Assembly: GCA_903859705.1 (NCBI GenBank)
Contig: CAIONQ010000105.1
Location: 1-64,000, forward strand
Origin: an uncultured Chthonomonas sp.
GTDB taxonomy: Bacteria > Armatimonadota > Chthonomonadetes > Chthonomonadales > Chthonomonadaceae
Reading direction: 5' to 3'
DNA: 64,000 nucleotides
Shown here: positions 51,156-60,598 of the stretch, piece after piece
Position numbering within the stretch: the first letter of the stretch is position 1
Layout of the letters: each line of letters starts with the position of its first letter
Notes under the pieces: generated by a model
The model's database searches: none
What the model was told of the DNA's origin: nothing
What the model saw: the letters and a program-made list of their open reading frames with translations, nothing else
Program-made: the position numbers and the translations under genes

Positions 51156-54100
51156 ATGTCAAATAGCCGAGATTTTGTGCATCTTCATTGCCATTCCGAG
51201 TTTAGTTTGCTGGATGGTGCAAATCGCCTTGGCCCGCTCATAGAGCGTGTTGCCGAGATGGAGATGCCGGCCATTGCCCTAACGGATCATGGCGTGATGT
51301 ATGGCACGGCAGATTTTTACAGCAAGTGCAAAGATCATGGTGTAAAGCCCATACTTGGTGTGGAAGCCTATGTTGCGCCTCGCAGCCGAAAAATGCGTGA
51401 GGCAAGGGTAGACGATGCCAATTACCATATGGTGCTACTGGCCCGTAACAATGTGGGGTACCGCAACCTGCTTAAGCTAACCTCAATTGCCGCCCTGGAA
51501 GGCGTTTATTACAAGCCACGGATTGATAGAGAAGTACTCGAAAAGTTTTCTGAAGGGTTGATTGCAACTAGTGCATGCCTTGGAAGTGAAATCAACGAGC
51601 ATCTGATGAAGAACGATTACTTGTCTGCACGCAATGCGGCAGCGTATTATCGTGATCTTTTTGGAGCTGAAAATTACTTTATCGAGCTTCAAAACCACAA
51701 TCTTCCTCAACAGATACTTTGCAACGAGCATTTGGTTAAAATAGCAGATGAGCTCGGATTGCCAATGATTTGCTCGAATGATGTGCATTACCTGGAATCT
51801 ACCGATGGCGAAGCGCACGATGTACTGCTGTGCATTGGTACAGGTGCCACGGTCAATGATGTTGATAGGCTGAAGTACGCTACCCAGGAGTTCTACCTTA
51901 AGGATGCGGAGGCAATGAAGCGGATGTTCGGCGCGTATAAAGGCGCTATTGAGAACACTCTGGGCATTGCGGAGCGATGCGATGTTACTCTGGAGTTTGG
52001 GCGTTGTCCAATGCCATCTCCAGGCATACCTTCCGAGTACACGCCTCTGGAATATTTGCGCTTCCTTGCAGAAGAGGGGTTGGTTAAGAAGTACAACGGC
52101 AACCCGCCACTGCGAGTTATAGAGCGGCTCAACTATGAGCTTGGAATTATTGAGACAACAGGCTTTGCGCAGTATATTTTGATTGTTAGAGACTTTGCCC
52201 GGTTTGCAGAGCAAAAGGGCATCTTCTTTGGGGTTCGTGGCTCTGCTGCCGGCAGCCTTACTTCGTATCTGGTTGATATTACAGATATCGACCCGGTTGA
52301 GTATGGCTTAACCTTCGAGCGTTTCTTGAATCCGGAACGCGTGCAAATGCCGGATGTTGATATGGATTTTGAAGACTCGCGCCGTGCCGAAGTGCTTGAG
52401 TATGTTACTAAAAAGTACAGCCCTAACCAGCATGATCCGGAAGAAGCACGCGTAGCCCAGATCATCACGTTTGGAACCCTGGCAGCCCGCGCTGTGTTGA
52501 AGGATGCCGGCCGTGCACTTGGTATGGGTGTTTCTGAAGTGGAGCGGCTTACAAAGCTAGTGCCCACCCAGCCCTTGCATATGACGATAGACAAAACATT
52601 GGACGCCGTTTCTGAATTTAGGGGCATCTATGAAAATGATGTTAATGCTCGCAAGCTGATTGATACGGCTCGACGCCTTGAAGGTATATCCCGGCATGCC
52701 AGCGTTCATGCTGCAGGCGTAATCATATCTCATGATCCGCTGGTAGACTACACTCCGCTGCAGAAATCGGCAGATGGCGGCTGCGTTACACAGTATGTTG
52801 CCGGAACGCTGGAAAAAATTGGACTGCTTAAGATGGACTTCCTGGGGTTAATCAACCTCTCCATCCTGGGTAAAGCCGTTGAAAACGTGCATGCAACTAC
52901 AGGCATTCGGCTGGATGTGCGCAAACTTCCGCTGGATGACGCAAAAACCTATGAGCTTCTTGGCAACGGCGAGTGCGTTGGCGTATTCCAGCTGGAATCA
53001 CCGCAGATGCGGAGGCACATTCAGGAGCTTAAGCCAACAAATGTGCGTGATGTAGCTGCGATGGTGGCGCTTTACCGGCCCGGCCCAATGGCACACATTC
53101 CAGAATTTGTGCGCTGCAAGCATGGGCTTAAGAAGATTGTGTATCCGCATGCCTGGTTAGAAGATCTGCTGAAAGAAACCTATGGTGTTATCGTATACCA
53201 GGATCAGGTTATGCAGATTGCTCAGATCATAGCCGGTTACAGCCTTGGTCAGGCCGATATTTTGCGCCGAGCTATGGGCAAAAAGAAGAAAGAGGAGATG
53301 GAGAAGCAGCGTGCCAACTTCCTGAGTGGCGCGCAAAGCAAGGGTGTTTCTGATGCAGATGCCAACAAAATATTTGATCTGATGGAGCCCTTTGCAGGGT
53401 ATGCCTTTAACAAAGCGCACGCTGTTTGTTATGCCATGGTGGCGTATCAAACAGCCTACCTTAAAGCCAACTACCCTGTTGAGTACATGGCGGCACTGCT
53501 AACCTGCTTTATAGAAAAATCTGATAAGCTTGTTACTGGCATGGAAGAGTGCAAGCGTATGAACATCCCGGTGCTTACGCCGGATATCAATGCAAGCGGC
53601 TTCGATTTTACGGTTGAGGACACTTCTATCCGCTTTGGCCTGGCTGCTATTAAGAACGTCGGTCGCTCTACCGTTGAATCCATACTGGCAATTCGAAATG
53701 CCCCGGGCTCTGGCCCCTTTGCTAACCTAACGGACTTCTGTCACCGTGTAGCGGGAGCGGAGGGGGCGCCCGTTTCGCGCAGTACGATAGAGGCGCTTAT
53801 CCATTCCGGGGCATTTGCGGGCCTGCCAGGGCACGGGAACCGGCGCGCATTGGTGCAGATGCTGGATGCGGTTCTGCTGAGCGCCTCCAGGGTGCAAAAG
53901 GATAAGAAATCTGGCCAGGCATCCCTCTCCGATATGTTTGGAGATGATGATGGCGGCGGTTCGCTTACTCCTGCAATTCCTATTCCACAGGTTTCAGATT
54001 ATCCCCGAGATCAGATGCTTTCATTTGAGCGAGATCTACTTGGCGTGTATATCTCCGATCACCCGCTGCAGGCAATGGCCAATATTTTTGCCCGCGAGGG

Positions 54101-54671
54101 TGTGATGCCTCTGAGTGAGCTTCCAGAAGCAAACGACAGGGAAGAAGTAGTTCTGGGAGGCATTGTTACTGGCATTAAGCCATTCACTTCAAAGAAATCT
54201 GGTGAGCCAATGGCATTCTTCAATCTGGAAGATGTAACTGGAACCGTAGCCTGCACCATGTTTCCCAAGGTATTTGCCCAGCACGGGCATCATCTCTCCA
54301 AGGATCGTATTGTAATTCTAAAAGGCAAGGCCAGCCACCGGGATAGAGTGCGGGATGACGAAGAGGGCGGGCACATAGTGGAGGTTCTGGTAGATGTTGT
54401 GGTGCCAGTGGGCGAAGGCAACGTTGCAGCGAAGGATGTTCCCAAAAAAATAATTATCAATCTGGATGATACAAAACGTACTATGCTGCGCTACGTACGC
54501 GATGCGATCGATCAGCACAGGGGCAACGGAAGTGCTTGCCCTGTTTATCTACGGGTGAACGATAGGAACACCACGCACGAGATCCGTACTATGCTGCATG
54601 CGGAGTTCACAGATACCTTCCGCTCGGATGTAGAGCATCTGCTGGGTGCTCAGGCTGTGTGGATGGAGTAG
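51156..54671 (+). CDS. dnaE: DNA polymerase III alpha subunit
   Basis: 1171 residues. The PHP domain starts FVHLHCHSEFSLLDG (H9/H11/H13) with ALTDHG at 41-46; the palm carries GVRGSAAGSLTSYL and the catalytic triad motif PDVDMDF with D400, D402 and a later Asp. Helix-hairpin-helix (FANLTDFCHR...GAFAGL) and OB-fold (EEVVLGGIVTGIKPFTSKKSGEPMAFFNLED) domains follow. Replicative polymerase in the cytoplasm. No upstream operon partner; preceded by 170 nt of untranscribed-looking sequence. Confidence 0.97.
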   Translation: MSNSRDFVHLHCHSEFSLLDGANRLGPLIERVAEMEMPAIALTDHGVMYGTADFYSKCKDHGVKPILGVEAYVAPRSRKMREARVDDANYHMVLLARNNVGYRNLLKLTSIAALEGVYYKPRIDREVLEKFSEGLIATSACLGSEINEHLMKNDYLSARNAAAYYRDLFGAENYFIELQNHNLPQQILCNEHLVKIADELGLPMICSNDVHYLESTDGEAHDVLLCIGTGATVNDVDRLKYATQEFYLKDAEAMKRMFGAYKGAIENTLGIAERCDVTLEFGRCPMPSPGIPSEYTPLEYLRFLAEEGLVKKYNGNPPLRVIERLNYELGIIETTGFAQYILIVRDFARFAEQKGIFFGVRGSAAGSLTSYLVDITDIDPVEYGLTFERFLNPERVQMPDVDMDFEDSRRAEVLEYVTKKYSPNQHDPEEARVAQIITFGTLAARAVLKDAGRALGMGVSEVERLTKLVPTQPLHMTIDKTLDAVSEFRGIYENDVNARKLIDTARRLEGISRHASVHAAGVIISHDPLVDYTPLQKSADGGCVTQYVAGTLEKIGLLKMDFLGLINLSILGKAVENVHATTGIRLDVRKLPLDDAKTYELLGNGECVGVFQLESPQMRRHIQELKPTNVRDVAAMVALYRPGPMAHIPEFVRCKHGLKKIVYPHAWLEDLLKETYGVIVYQDQVMQIAQIIAGYSLGQADILRRAMGKKKKEEMEKQRANFLSGAQSKGVSDADANKIFDLMEPFAGYAFNKAHAVCYAMVAYQTAYLKANYPVEYMAALLTCFIEKSDKLVTGMEECKRMNIPVLTPDINASGFDFTVEDTSIRFGLAAIKNVGRSTVESILAIRNAPGSGPFANLTDFCHRVAGAEGAPVSRSTIEALIHSGAFAGLPGHGNRRALVQMLDAVLLSASRVQKDKKSGQASLSDMFGDDDGGGSLTPAIPIPQVSDYPRDQMLSFERDLLGVYISDHPLQAMANIFAREGVMPLSELPEANDREEVVLGGIVTGIKPFTSKKSGEPMAFFNLEDVTGTVACTMFPKVFAQHGHHLSKDRIVILKGKASHRDRVRDDEEGGHIVEVLVDVVVPVGEGNVAAKDVPKKIIINLDDTKRTMLRYVRDAIDQHRGNGSACPVYLRVNDRNTTHEIRTMLHAEFTDTFRSDVEHLLGAQAVWME

Positions 54672-54689
54672 GGGATTAAGGCTGATTGT

Positions 54690-54717
54690 GCCGGATACAG
54701 TGTTTGCTGTACCCGGC
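54690..54717. terminator. hairpin between converging dnaE and GNAT genes
   Basis: GCCGG-A-TACAG (54690-54700) pairs with CTGTA-C-CCGGC (54707-54717), ten pairs with one mismatch around TGTTTG. No T-tract follows on either strand, so it is a weak or factor-assisted terminator. Confidence 0.5.
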
Positions 54718-54730
54718 CCAAACTCCGAGA

Positions 54731-55258
54731 TTACAGGTTTGCAGAAGCCAGAAGTTCCGCAATCATCGCCCACCGTAACGAGTGGGTTTCGTGGATGTGT
54801 TCTTCTGTAAATCCCATGTTCTTGTATGTTTTGATGGCCGGCAAACGCTGGTCCTGAGTTTCCAGTACCGCATCCTTGCAGCCAAGTTTCACAAACTCTC
54901 TGAGAACAGCAATGGTAACAATGGTTCCTAGCTGTTTGCCTCTGTGATCTGGATGAACTCCCACCCAGTGCAGATACCCTGAGCCGGGAAACTTGTCGTC
55001 CATGATGCGTGCAGAGGCGGTGGCGATGGGCTTCCCCTCAAACTCCACTACAAACGTTTTCACAACATCCGGTGCTTCAATAAGCCTTTCTTTAAGAAGG
55101 TCCGGCGTCCAGTCTACATCATCAAAAGCCAGATCCAGTGTTTTCGCAAGTGGCTCCAGGTCTGAATCCTTATACTCGCGTAGCGTATAACCGGCCGGCA
55201 GTTCCGGCATCAGTGGCAGAGACTGCAGATCTGCCAGACGCATCAGCAAATGCACCAT
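54731..55258 (-). CDS. GNAT family N-acetyltransferase
   Basis: 175 residues. Complete single GNAT domain: LPAGYTLREYKDSDLEPLAKTLDLAF, the acetyl-CoA motif HWVGVHPDHRGKQLGT near residue 105, and LETQDQRLPAIKTYKNMGF as motif B. The substrate cannot be read from the sequence. It is a single gene converging on dnaE. Confidence 0.88.
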   Translation of the reverse strand: MVHLLMRLADLQSLPLMPELPAGYTLREYKDSDLEPLAKTLDLAFDDVDWTPDLLKERLIEAPDVVKTFVVEFEGKPIATASARIMDDKFPGSGYLHWVGVHPDHRGKQLGTIVTIAVLREFVKLGCKDAVLETQDQRLPAIKTYKNMGFTEEHIHETHSLRWAMIAELLASANL

Positions 55259-55324
55259 TATTTATCGCCCCTTCCAACAAACTTCTGATCACATTGTATT
55301 TCGCCGAAGCAAGTACGTCAAGAC

Positions 55325-56212
55325 CTAAGCGCGGTTCAACTCCAGCCACAGGCCCTTGTAACACTGTAAGAATGCAATTCCAGCCTCGGGTGGCACGGCA
55401 GTGCCTACCTCACACAGGGTATAGCCCTGGTAACCCGATTTATGGAACAGGCCGAAGAGCTCCCTATATGGGTATGTGGTATCCCACAGATTATTGATAT
55501 GGCAGGACTTTATATCTCTGGCAAGCAGGTCAAAGTTCTGCTTTACAGATCCGTTAACAACATCCGATGCGTTGGAGTTCCAGCATGCGCCTACAGTATT
55601 GGGTGCGGCACAAATATCAAGAATAGTACGAATGTTTGGCGGGTTCATGGTAATAGGGCCATGCACCTCCAGCCAGATCTCAACCCCGTTATCTCTGGCT
55701 GCCTTTGCGCATTCTGCCAGAGACTTACCTATTTGATCCAGGGTTGCAGGCAGGTTTGCGCCCGCTGGCAGCCCGTTGGGGCGCACTTTCACGCCGTGTG
55801 CTCCTACTGCTTTTGCAAGCTCGCACCAGCGCTTGCACTCCTCTATGTTCTGAGTAACCTTAGCGGCATCAGTAGATTGAAATTCACACGTGGTTCCCAG
55901 CCCCCACAGGGTTAGCCCTGCATCGTTAAAGCGTTGTCGTATATCTTTGCGCTGTGCATCGGCGAGGGATATCTCAACACCATGTTTATGTGTTGTTCGC
56001 AACTCCACTCCCTCAAGCCCTGCTGCCTTTGTATGATGGATCAGGGTAGGCAGATCCCAATCCTTGGCAACGTTGTATGTTATTGTGCCAAGTTTAAACT
56101 TCATGGGCTCCGCAGCTGCTGCGGTGGCCTCACACGTGCCTGCTAAGTTCAGCGCAGCCAGCCCGGCACCCATACCGAAAAGCGCTCGCCTTTCAATACC
56201 ATTCTTCGTCAC
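55325..56212 (-). CDS. Tat-exported sugar phosphate isomerase/epimerase-like TIM-barrel protein
   Basis: 295 residues. The N-terminus IERRALFGMGAGLAALNLAG has a twin-arginine pair (R8-R9) and hydrophobic stretch, then Ala-rich cleavage region. The rest is the xylose isomerase-like barrel: FKLGTITYNVAKDWDL, LEGVELRTTHKHGVEIS, LEVHGPI, VGACWNSNASDV, SCHINNLWD and TLCEVG supply the usual Glu/Asp/His metal-ligand positions. Such exported members are common in Planctomycetota and Armatimonadota; substrate unknown. Confidence 0.85.
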   Translation of the reverse strand: MTKNGIERRALFGMGAGLAALNLAGTCEATAAAAEPMKFKLGTITYNVAKDWDLPTLIHHTKAAGLEGVELRTTHKHGVEISLADAQRKDIRQRFNDAGLTLWGLGTTCEFQSTDAAKVTQNIEECKRWCELAKAVGAHGVKVRPNGLPAGANLPATLDQIGKSLAECAKAARDNGVEIWLEVHGPITMNPPNIRTILDICAAPNTVGACWNSNASDVVNGSVKQNFDLLARDIKSCHINNLWDTTYPYRELFGLFHKSGYQGYTLCEVGTAVPPEAGIAFLQCYKGLWLELNRA

Positions 56213-56436
56213 GTCTAACTACCTCCAGCCCAATTAAGTCTTGAATTCAGGTTTGCCCTGAAGCATACACGTTCCTGCATTGGTTGCCGTTTGTGCATCA
56301 CGTTAACAGTTGTTATGTGATGCCGCAAGGCGGCAGGAATATTGCCTCAGCTCTTCGAACTCCAAAGGGCTTTTGTTGTTTGCCGGCCAGGGCATCGGTC
56401 GTGCTCAAGGATGAATCACGAAAGGGAGTAACGGCT

Positions 56437-57051
56437 TTGAACTTCAATCGGCGAATTGATAACCGTGTAGGGGTAGCGGTACTTGTGGTGGCTCTCGTGG
56501 CGGGTGGCGGATATATTGGCCTGAAGCAGCTGCGTTCTGGCGGGCAGGCAGATGCGGAAGTGAAGGCACAGGAACCGGAAATTGCTGAGTGCAAAAAACG
56601 GCTGCAAACATTTTACGATGCCTGGAAGCAGTATCGGGCCGATCATAAAAACCAGGATCCTCCCAGCGTTGAATCACTGATCCCGAAGTACATTAAGGAC
56701 CCTTCGCTTCTTGTGTGCCCAACCGCGGAACGCTGGCAAAAACAGAAGATGATGTTTGCAGAGGGCTCGCTAACGATCGGCGGCAAGCAATATCCTGAGT
56801 CTTATGGATTTAAATGGCTATCCGCAGGCTATCCCAAGTTTGTTAAGAAGTATGGCGATAAAGTGGCACTGGTAGAGTGTGACGTGCACAAGCATGCATT
56901 ATACGTGGCAACTTATCGCCGCAAACCGAAGCCTGATGCCTTTGATTCAGACAAAACAGGGCAATTGCTTACGGCAGTTCGCGATTCTCCAACGCTTGCG
57001 GTGCGCCGCAGCGGTACTGTGGAACCGCTTGGTGTTGACGAGCAAAGGTAG
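56437..57051 (+). CDS. exported or membrane-anchored protein of unknown function
   Basis: 204 residues from a TTG preceded by AAGGGAG; the longer upstream reading lacks a ribosome-binding site. One membrane helix (VGVAVLVVALVAGGGYIGL, about 9-28) with most of the protein outside. The rest resembles the globular part of type II pseudopilins (QTFYDAWKQYRADHKNQDPPSVESLIPKYIKDPSLLVCPTA), with two cysteines, a basic stretch (YRRKPKPDAF) and a charged C-terminus. It lacks the prepilin cleavage motif. It resembles the soluble parts of the prepilins in this window only in general character. Role unknown. Confidence 0.6.
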   Translation: MNFNRRIDNRVGVAVLVVALVAGGGYIGLKQLRSGGQADAEVKAQEPEIAECKKRLQTFYDAWKQYRADHKNQDPPSVESLIPKYIKDPSLLVCPTAERWQKQKMMFAEGSLTIGGKQYPESYGFKWLSAGYPKFVKKYGDKVALVECDVHKHALYVATYRRKPKPDAFDSDKTGQLLTAVRDSPTLAVRRSGTVEPLGVDEQR

Positions 57052-57069
57052 GCATAGAGTTAACTTACC

Positions 57070-57606
57070 TCAGCGATAACTCTGGGCACCCCCTACGCTC
57101 AGTACAATGACTGTATTGCTTTTTGCCACTGGCCCCTTCCAGATGGATTTTTCTCCAAGTAGCTTGATTGCATCTGCCTCTGGAGCCGGTGGTAAGAGCG
57201 ATACATTGAATTGGTAGGAATCGGTGCCCGTAGAGAAAGCTCTCGCAAACTGACACTCAATAACAATCATTTTGCCATTGCCAGCGGTTGTCCAACTTGT
57301 TGTTGGCGATAATGCCATCTTGTCTGCATAAGAAGACTCTAACTCCTGGCCATCTTTGCTGATCATTCTTGGATTTATGTTTTCCCAGCCGGTACGGAGT
57401 GCTACCTCCTTATCGGCCGGGCCGGATATCACCATGTACAGCCTGGTACCATCTGGAACCAGTTGCACTGTTACGTTATCGGATCGATTTTCTGAGATGT
57501 TAAACCGGTGCTTGCCGGGTAACAATGCCACGCATATTCTCATAAGCAGGCAAATCAGCATGCCAATCCCGATTGTCTTGAATTTTAATGTGGTTGCGGA
57601 TTTCAT
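57070..57606 (-). CDS. small exported protein of unknown function
   Basis: 178 residues. One N-terminal hydrophobic segment (IGIGMLICLLMRICVAL, about 12-28) suggests a signal anchor; then a beta-rich domain (NVTVQLVPDGTRLYMVISGPADKEVALRTGW) with no motif I recognise. It converges on the gene at 56437 with an 18-nt gap. Its own operon is only this gene, as the FG-GAP operon upstream ends at 57735. Confidence 0.6.
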   Translation of the reverse strand: MKSATTLKFKTIGIGMLICLLMRICVALLPGKHRFNISENRSDNVTVQLVPDGTRLYMVISGPADKEVALRTGWENINPRMISKDGQELESSYADKMALSPTTSWTTAGNGKMIVIECQFARAFSTGTDSYQFNVSLLPPAPEADAIKLLGEKSIWKGPVAKSNTVIVLSVGGAQSYR

Positions 57607-57734
57607 AGTATTGAACCTCTCAATTAGGTGCGTACCGCATTTCGGTTACCAGGCATACGGGTGAAATACGCAGTTGCGTTTTTTAAAGTGCAAAAGTTGT
57701 CATAAGCCATATAGATAGGCAAATTCGAGCTTAG
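57607..57734. other. gap after the FG-GAP/cytochrome operon
   Basis: 128 nt without a gene. The minus-strand leader for the 178-residue protein is here. No T-tailed hairpin is obvious for the FG-GAP operon. Confidence 0.35.
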
Positions 57735-59387
57735 TTAATCGCGGATAACAGTTATCCTTGCATCCGGAGTTGCGTACTTTACAGTTTGGCGGTAACCATC
57801 TGGCCACCGGATCTGCAGAGTTATCGGGGAGTTACAGCTTCCAAGCCCAAAATGCGCAGCGGGCAATATACCGGATAGCACGCTTCCGCTTGTTCGTACT
57901 TCCCGCAGTAATTTTCTTCCTTCAAAATCTGCAGTTACTGTTGCCCCAAGGCCCGCACTATTGGCCGGATGCTTTTTATCGAACAGAGCAACTTCCAACC
58001 AGTGCCCGGTGCCAGGCGATATGTTGTGCAGCAGCAAAGCGCGCCCTTCAAGATCGACTATGAGGGCATCCAGCTTCCCATCGTGGTCATAATCTGCAAC
58101 GGAAAGACCGCGACCAACCAGAGTGAGCCCATGTAATCCCGAACCCGCAGTTACATCTTCATAGTGACCCGCCCGGTTGCGAAACAGTTGAACTGGCTGA
58201 GCATACTGCTGAGCGCTATCAACCTGATGAACGTTATCTCTGATGTGCCCACTTGCCAACACCAGGTCTAACCACCCGTCGTTATCAAAATCGGCAAACT
58301 GCGCGCCAAACTTAACATACGTCATAGTTGCCGCAGAAAGGCCCGCTGGCCCGCTTACGGATGTGAAGATGCCTGCACCATCGTTGTGATACAGGGAAAC
58401 TGGCTGAGAGGCGTAGGTTGTAACTAGAAGATCAAGGCGGCCATCGTTGTCGTAGTCTCCAGAGTCCACAGCCATGCCACCCTGCACATGTCCCTGTCCA
58501 TCGTACGCCGTGCCGGTTGCCGCCCCCTCGTTAACTAACGAACTTGAATTCGCGTGCCGAACCCAGAAGTCGCCTGGCATCATGTCGTTGGCTTCATAGA
58601 GCGCCGATGTTCCCGTTCCCGTTAAATCGGAGGCCAGCACTCCCCACGTTTTGCCGTTATCGTTCCACGGTAGCAGTTTGAAGTGCCTGCCATCTATGTT
58701 CTTAAAGAGCATGCCGTGAAGTGCCGGGTACACTTCTGGCCCGCAGGCAGATTGCAGTTTGCCTACAAGGCATGTTTGTTTACTCCCTTGAGCTGGATCG
58801 AATTCAACATATTGAGAAACAAACAGATCCAGGCGGCCCGATCCGGTAATCTCCGCAAAGGCAGCGCTCATGCTCCAGGTTAGCCCGGAAATTCCAGCCT
58901 CCGTGGTTGCATCCTTGAACTTACCACCACCCAGATTTCGGTACAGGGCACAGCAGTGGTAGCCGGTTACAAACAGATCCTGGCGGCCATCACCATCATA
59001 ATCGCCCACCGTGCAGCCCATCCATACGCCATCTTTTATCAAACCAGAACCTGAAGTTACGTCGCGAAAGGTTCCATTCTGTTCGTTATGATACAGTGCA
59101 ACGTTATGCGGGCCAACAAGTACAATGTCGGGCCAACCATCGTTGTCATAATCAAAGAAGGCGCATCCTCCACCAGCTGTTTGCAGAATTGAAAGCGGAG
59201 ATTTACCGTGGTTGGTGAGTGAGAACGCGATACCTGCAGAACTGGATGCTGGTTGGAACTGGATGGTTGCTGCCTGCGTTAAGATAGGTGCAGGTGGTGT
59301 AGGGTGTGTTGTGTCCGTGTTTCTACAGCCGGCAAATATAAACAGTGCTGCAAGCATGCACCAAGCTGATCGCAGTACTGAAATCAT
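57735..59387 (-). CDS. FG-GAP/VCBS repeat lipoprotein with ASPIC/UnbV C-terminal domain (CRTAC1-like)
   Basis: 550 residues. A lipobox (FIFAGC, Cys about 21) marks it as a lipoprotein. Repeats of the integrin-like beta-propeller type are spelled out as FFDYDNDGWPDIVL, DYDGDGRQDLFV, DSGDYDNDGRLDLLV, DFDNDGWLDLVL and DYDHDGKLDALI, with the calcium-binding D-x-D-G-x-x-D pattern. The last ~80 residues (LEVALFDKKHPANSAGLGATVTADFEGRKL... ITLQIRWPDGYRQTV) are the ASPIC/UnbV domain. Such proteins are exported and of uncertain function. Last gene of the operon, overlapping the TPR gene by 4 nt. Confidence 0.88.
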   Translation of the reverse strand: MISVLRSAWCMLAALFIFAGCRNTDTTHPTPPAPILTQAATIQFQPASSSAGIAFSLTNHGKSPLSILQTAGGGCAFFDYDNDGWPDIVLVGPHNVALYHNEQNGTFRDVTSGSGLIKDGVWMGCTVGDYDGDGRQDLFVTGYHCCALYRNLGGGKFKDATTEAGISGLTWSMSAAFAEITGSGRLDLFVSQYVEFDPAQGSKQTCLVGKLQSACGPEVYPALHGMLFKNIDGRHFKLLPWNDNGKTWGVLASDLTGTGTSALYEANDMMPGDFWVRHANSSSLVNEGAATGTAYDGQGHVQGGMAVDSGDYDNDGRLDLLVTTYASQPVSLYHNDGAGIFTSVSGPAGLSAATMTYVKFGAQFADFDNDGWLDLVLASGHIRDNVHQVDSAQQYAQPVQLFRNRAGHYEDVTAGSGLHGLTLVGRGLSVADYDHDGKLDALIVDLEGRALLLHNISPGTGHWLEVALFDKKHPANSAGLGATVTADFEGRKLLREVRTSGSVLSGILPAAHFGLGSCNSPITLQIRWPDGYRQTVKYATPDARITVIRD

Positions 59388-60598
59388 TGGCGAACAGGTT
59401 GTGGTGTATCAAGAGTTTGCAACCATCGTTTCAACACGGCATGCGCTGGCTCAATCTCGAGGCCAGACTTAATTGCCGAAATAGCGCTAACTCGATCTCC
59501 AAGGATCATATAGCTATCGGCCATCTTCATGTACGCAGTCACATCTTTTGGGTTATCTGCAAGAGACGCTCTGGCCTGATCTATCTTACGATGGATTGCA
59601 GTGCGGTTTTCATACATTTTCATCATCTGCGCAGAAGCTGCCGCATTACCGAGGTGTCTTTCCGTTTGCCCTAATGCAAAGTAGATTTCATCTTGCTGGG
59701 GTGATGATTCTATAGCCTTCCTCAAATAACGCTCTGCGGCATCCCAGTGGCCTCGGAGCATCTCTACTTTGCCGCGCTGGTAAGGAAGCAGTGGATAATC
59801 GGTGCTCACCTGCTCTATGCGGGCGATAGCTTCTTCCGCGGTGGTTGTATCCGCATCGGACCGGTGCTGTTCCAATAGTAGGTTAACCAGCCCGCTCTGG
59901 ATTTTAATGTCTTTTGGAGCGCGCTTTGCGGCTTCTATGCGCGTGGTAATGCCCTCATCCACTCTACCCAATGCAACAAGAATGCTGCCATGGACGGCCA
60001 TGTACTGTGGATTGCCCTGTGATAGGGAAAGTGCCTTCTCTATTTGAGAGTTAGCATCGGCGGCTTTTTGCATTTGAAGGCTGCTTATGGCCATAGAGTA
60101 CCACGCGTCATCTGCCTTCGGATCTAACTTAACAACCAGTGCAAGTTCATCCATGGCGTGCTGGTAAGAGGCTCTTTTCATATAGAGCCTTCCCAGAGCC
60201 CGATGTGGAGCTACGGAGTTAGGGTGTGCCAGAGCCGCCTGCTTCAGAACCTGGAACGCTTCAGGAATCCGGCCTTGCGACATCCAGAGTTCGCCAAGCC
60301 CGGTTGCAAGTGCGGCATCTGCAGGGTTGAGTTGATGCGCTTTAATCAATGCTGGCTCGGCAGAGCCAGCTGCGCCATCTTGCGCCATTCTGAGTGCAAA
60401 CACCTTCCAGGCAACCTTGTTATTCTGTTCGCGCTCCAGCACCTGTTCCAGAGCAACGCGTGACATGCTTTCATAGCGCTTCTCGCTGTTTCCTGGGCGG
60501 TACCACCAGATAACTGTTAGGGCTCCTATCGCCAGAAAGATAAGTATTACAAAGCTTGCTGCGCGGCCGGTACGTGGTTTGTCGGGTGTGATTGTCAT
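59384..60598 (-). CDS. membrane-anchored TPR protein
   Basis: 404 residues. One N-terminal membrane helix (ASFVILIFLAIGALTVIWWY, about 14-33) precedes about nine tetratricopeptide repeats (for example LGELWMSQGRIPEAFQVLKQAALAHPNSV, LGRLYMKRASYQHAMDELALVVKLDPKAD). TPR arrays are protein-binding scaffolds; here it probably organises the cytochrome and FG-GAP proteins. It overlaps the FG-GAP gene and the cytochrome gene by 4 nt each (ATGA and ATGT-type junctions), so all three are co-translated. Confidence 0.85.
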   Translation of the reverse strand: MTITPDKPRTGRAASFVILIFLAIGALTVIWWYRPGNSEKRYESMSRVALEQVLEREQNNKVAWKVFALRMAQDGAAGSAEPALIKAHQLNPADAALATGLGELWMSQGRIPEAFQVLKQAALAHPNSVAPHRALGRLYMKRASYQHAMDELALVVKLDPKADDAWYSMAISSLQMQKAADANSQIEKALSLSQGNPQYMAVHGSILVALGRVDEGITTRIEAAKRAPKDIKIQSGLVNLLLEQHRSDADTTTAEEAIARIEQVSTDYPLLPYQRGKVEMLRGHWDAAERYLRKAIESSPQQDEIYFALGQTERHLGNAAASAQMMKMYENRTAIHRKIDQARASLADNPKDVTAYMKMADSYMILGDRVSAISAIKSGLEIEPAHAVLKRWLQTLDTPQPVRQ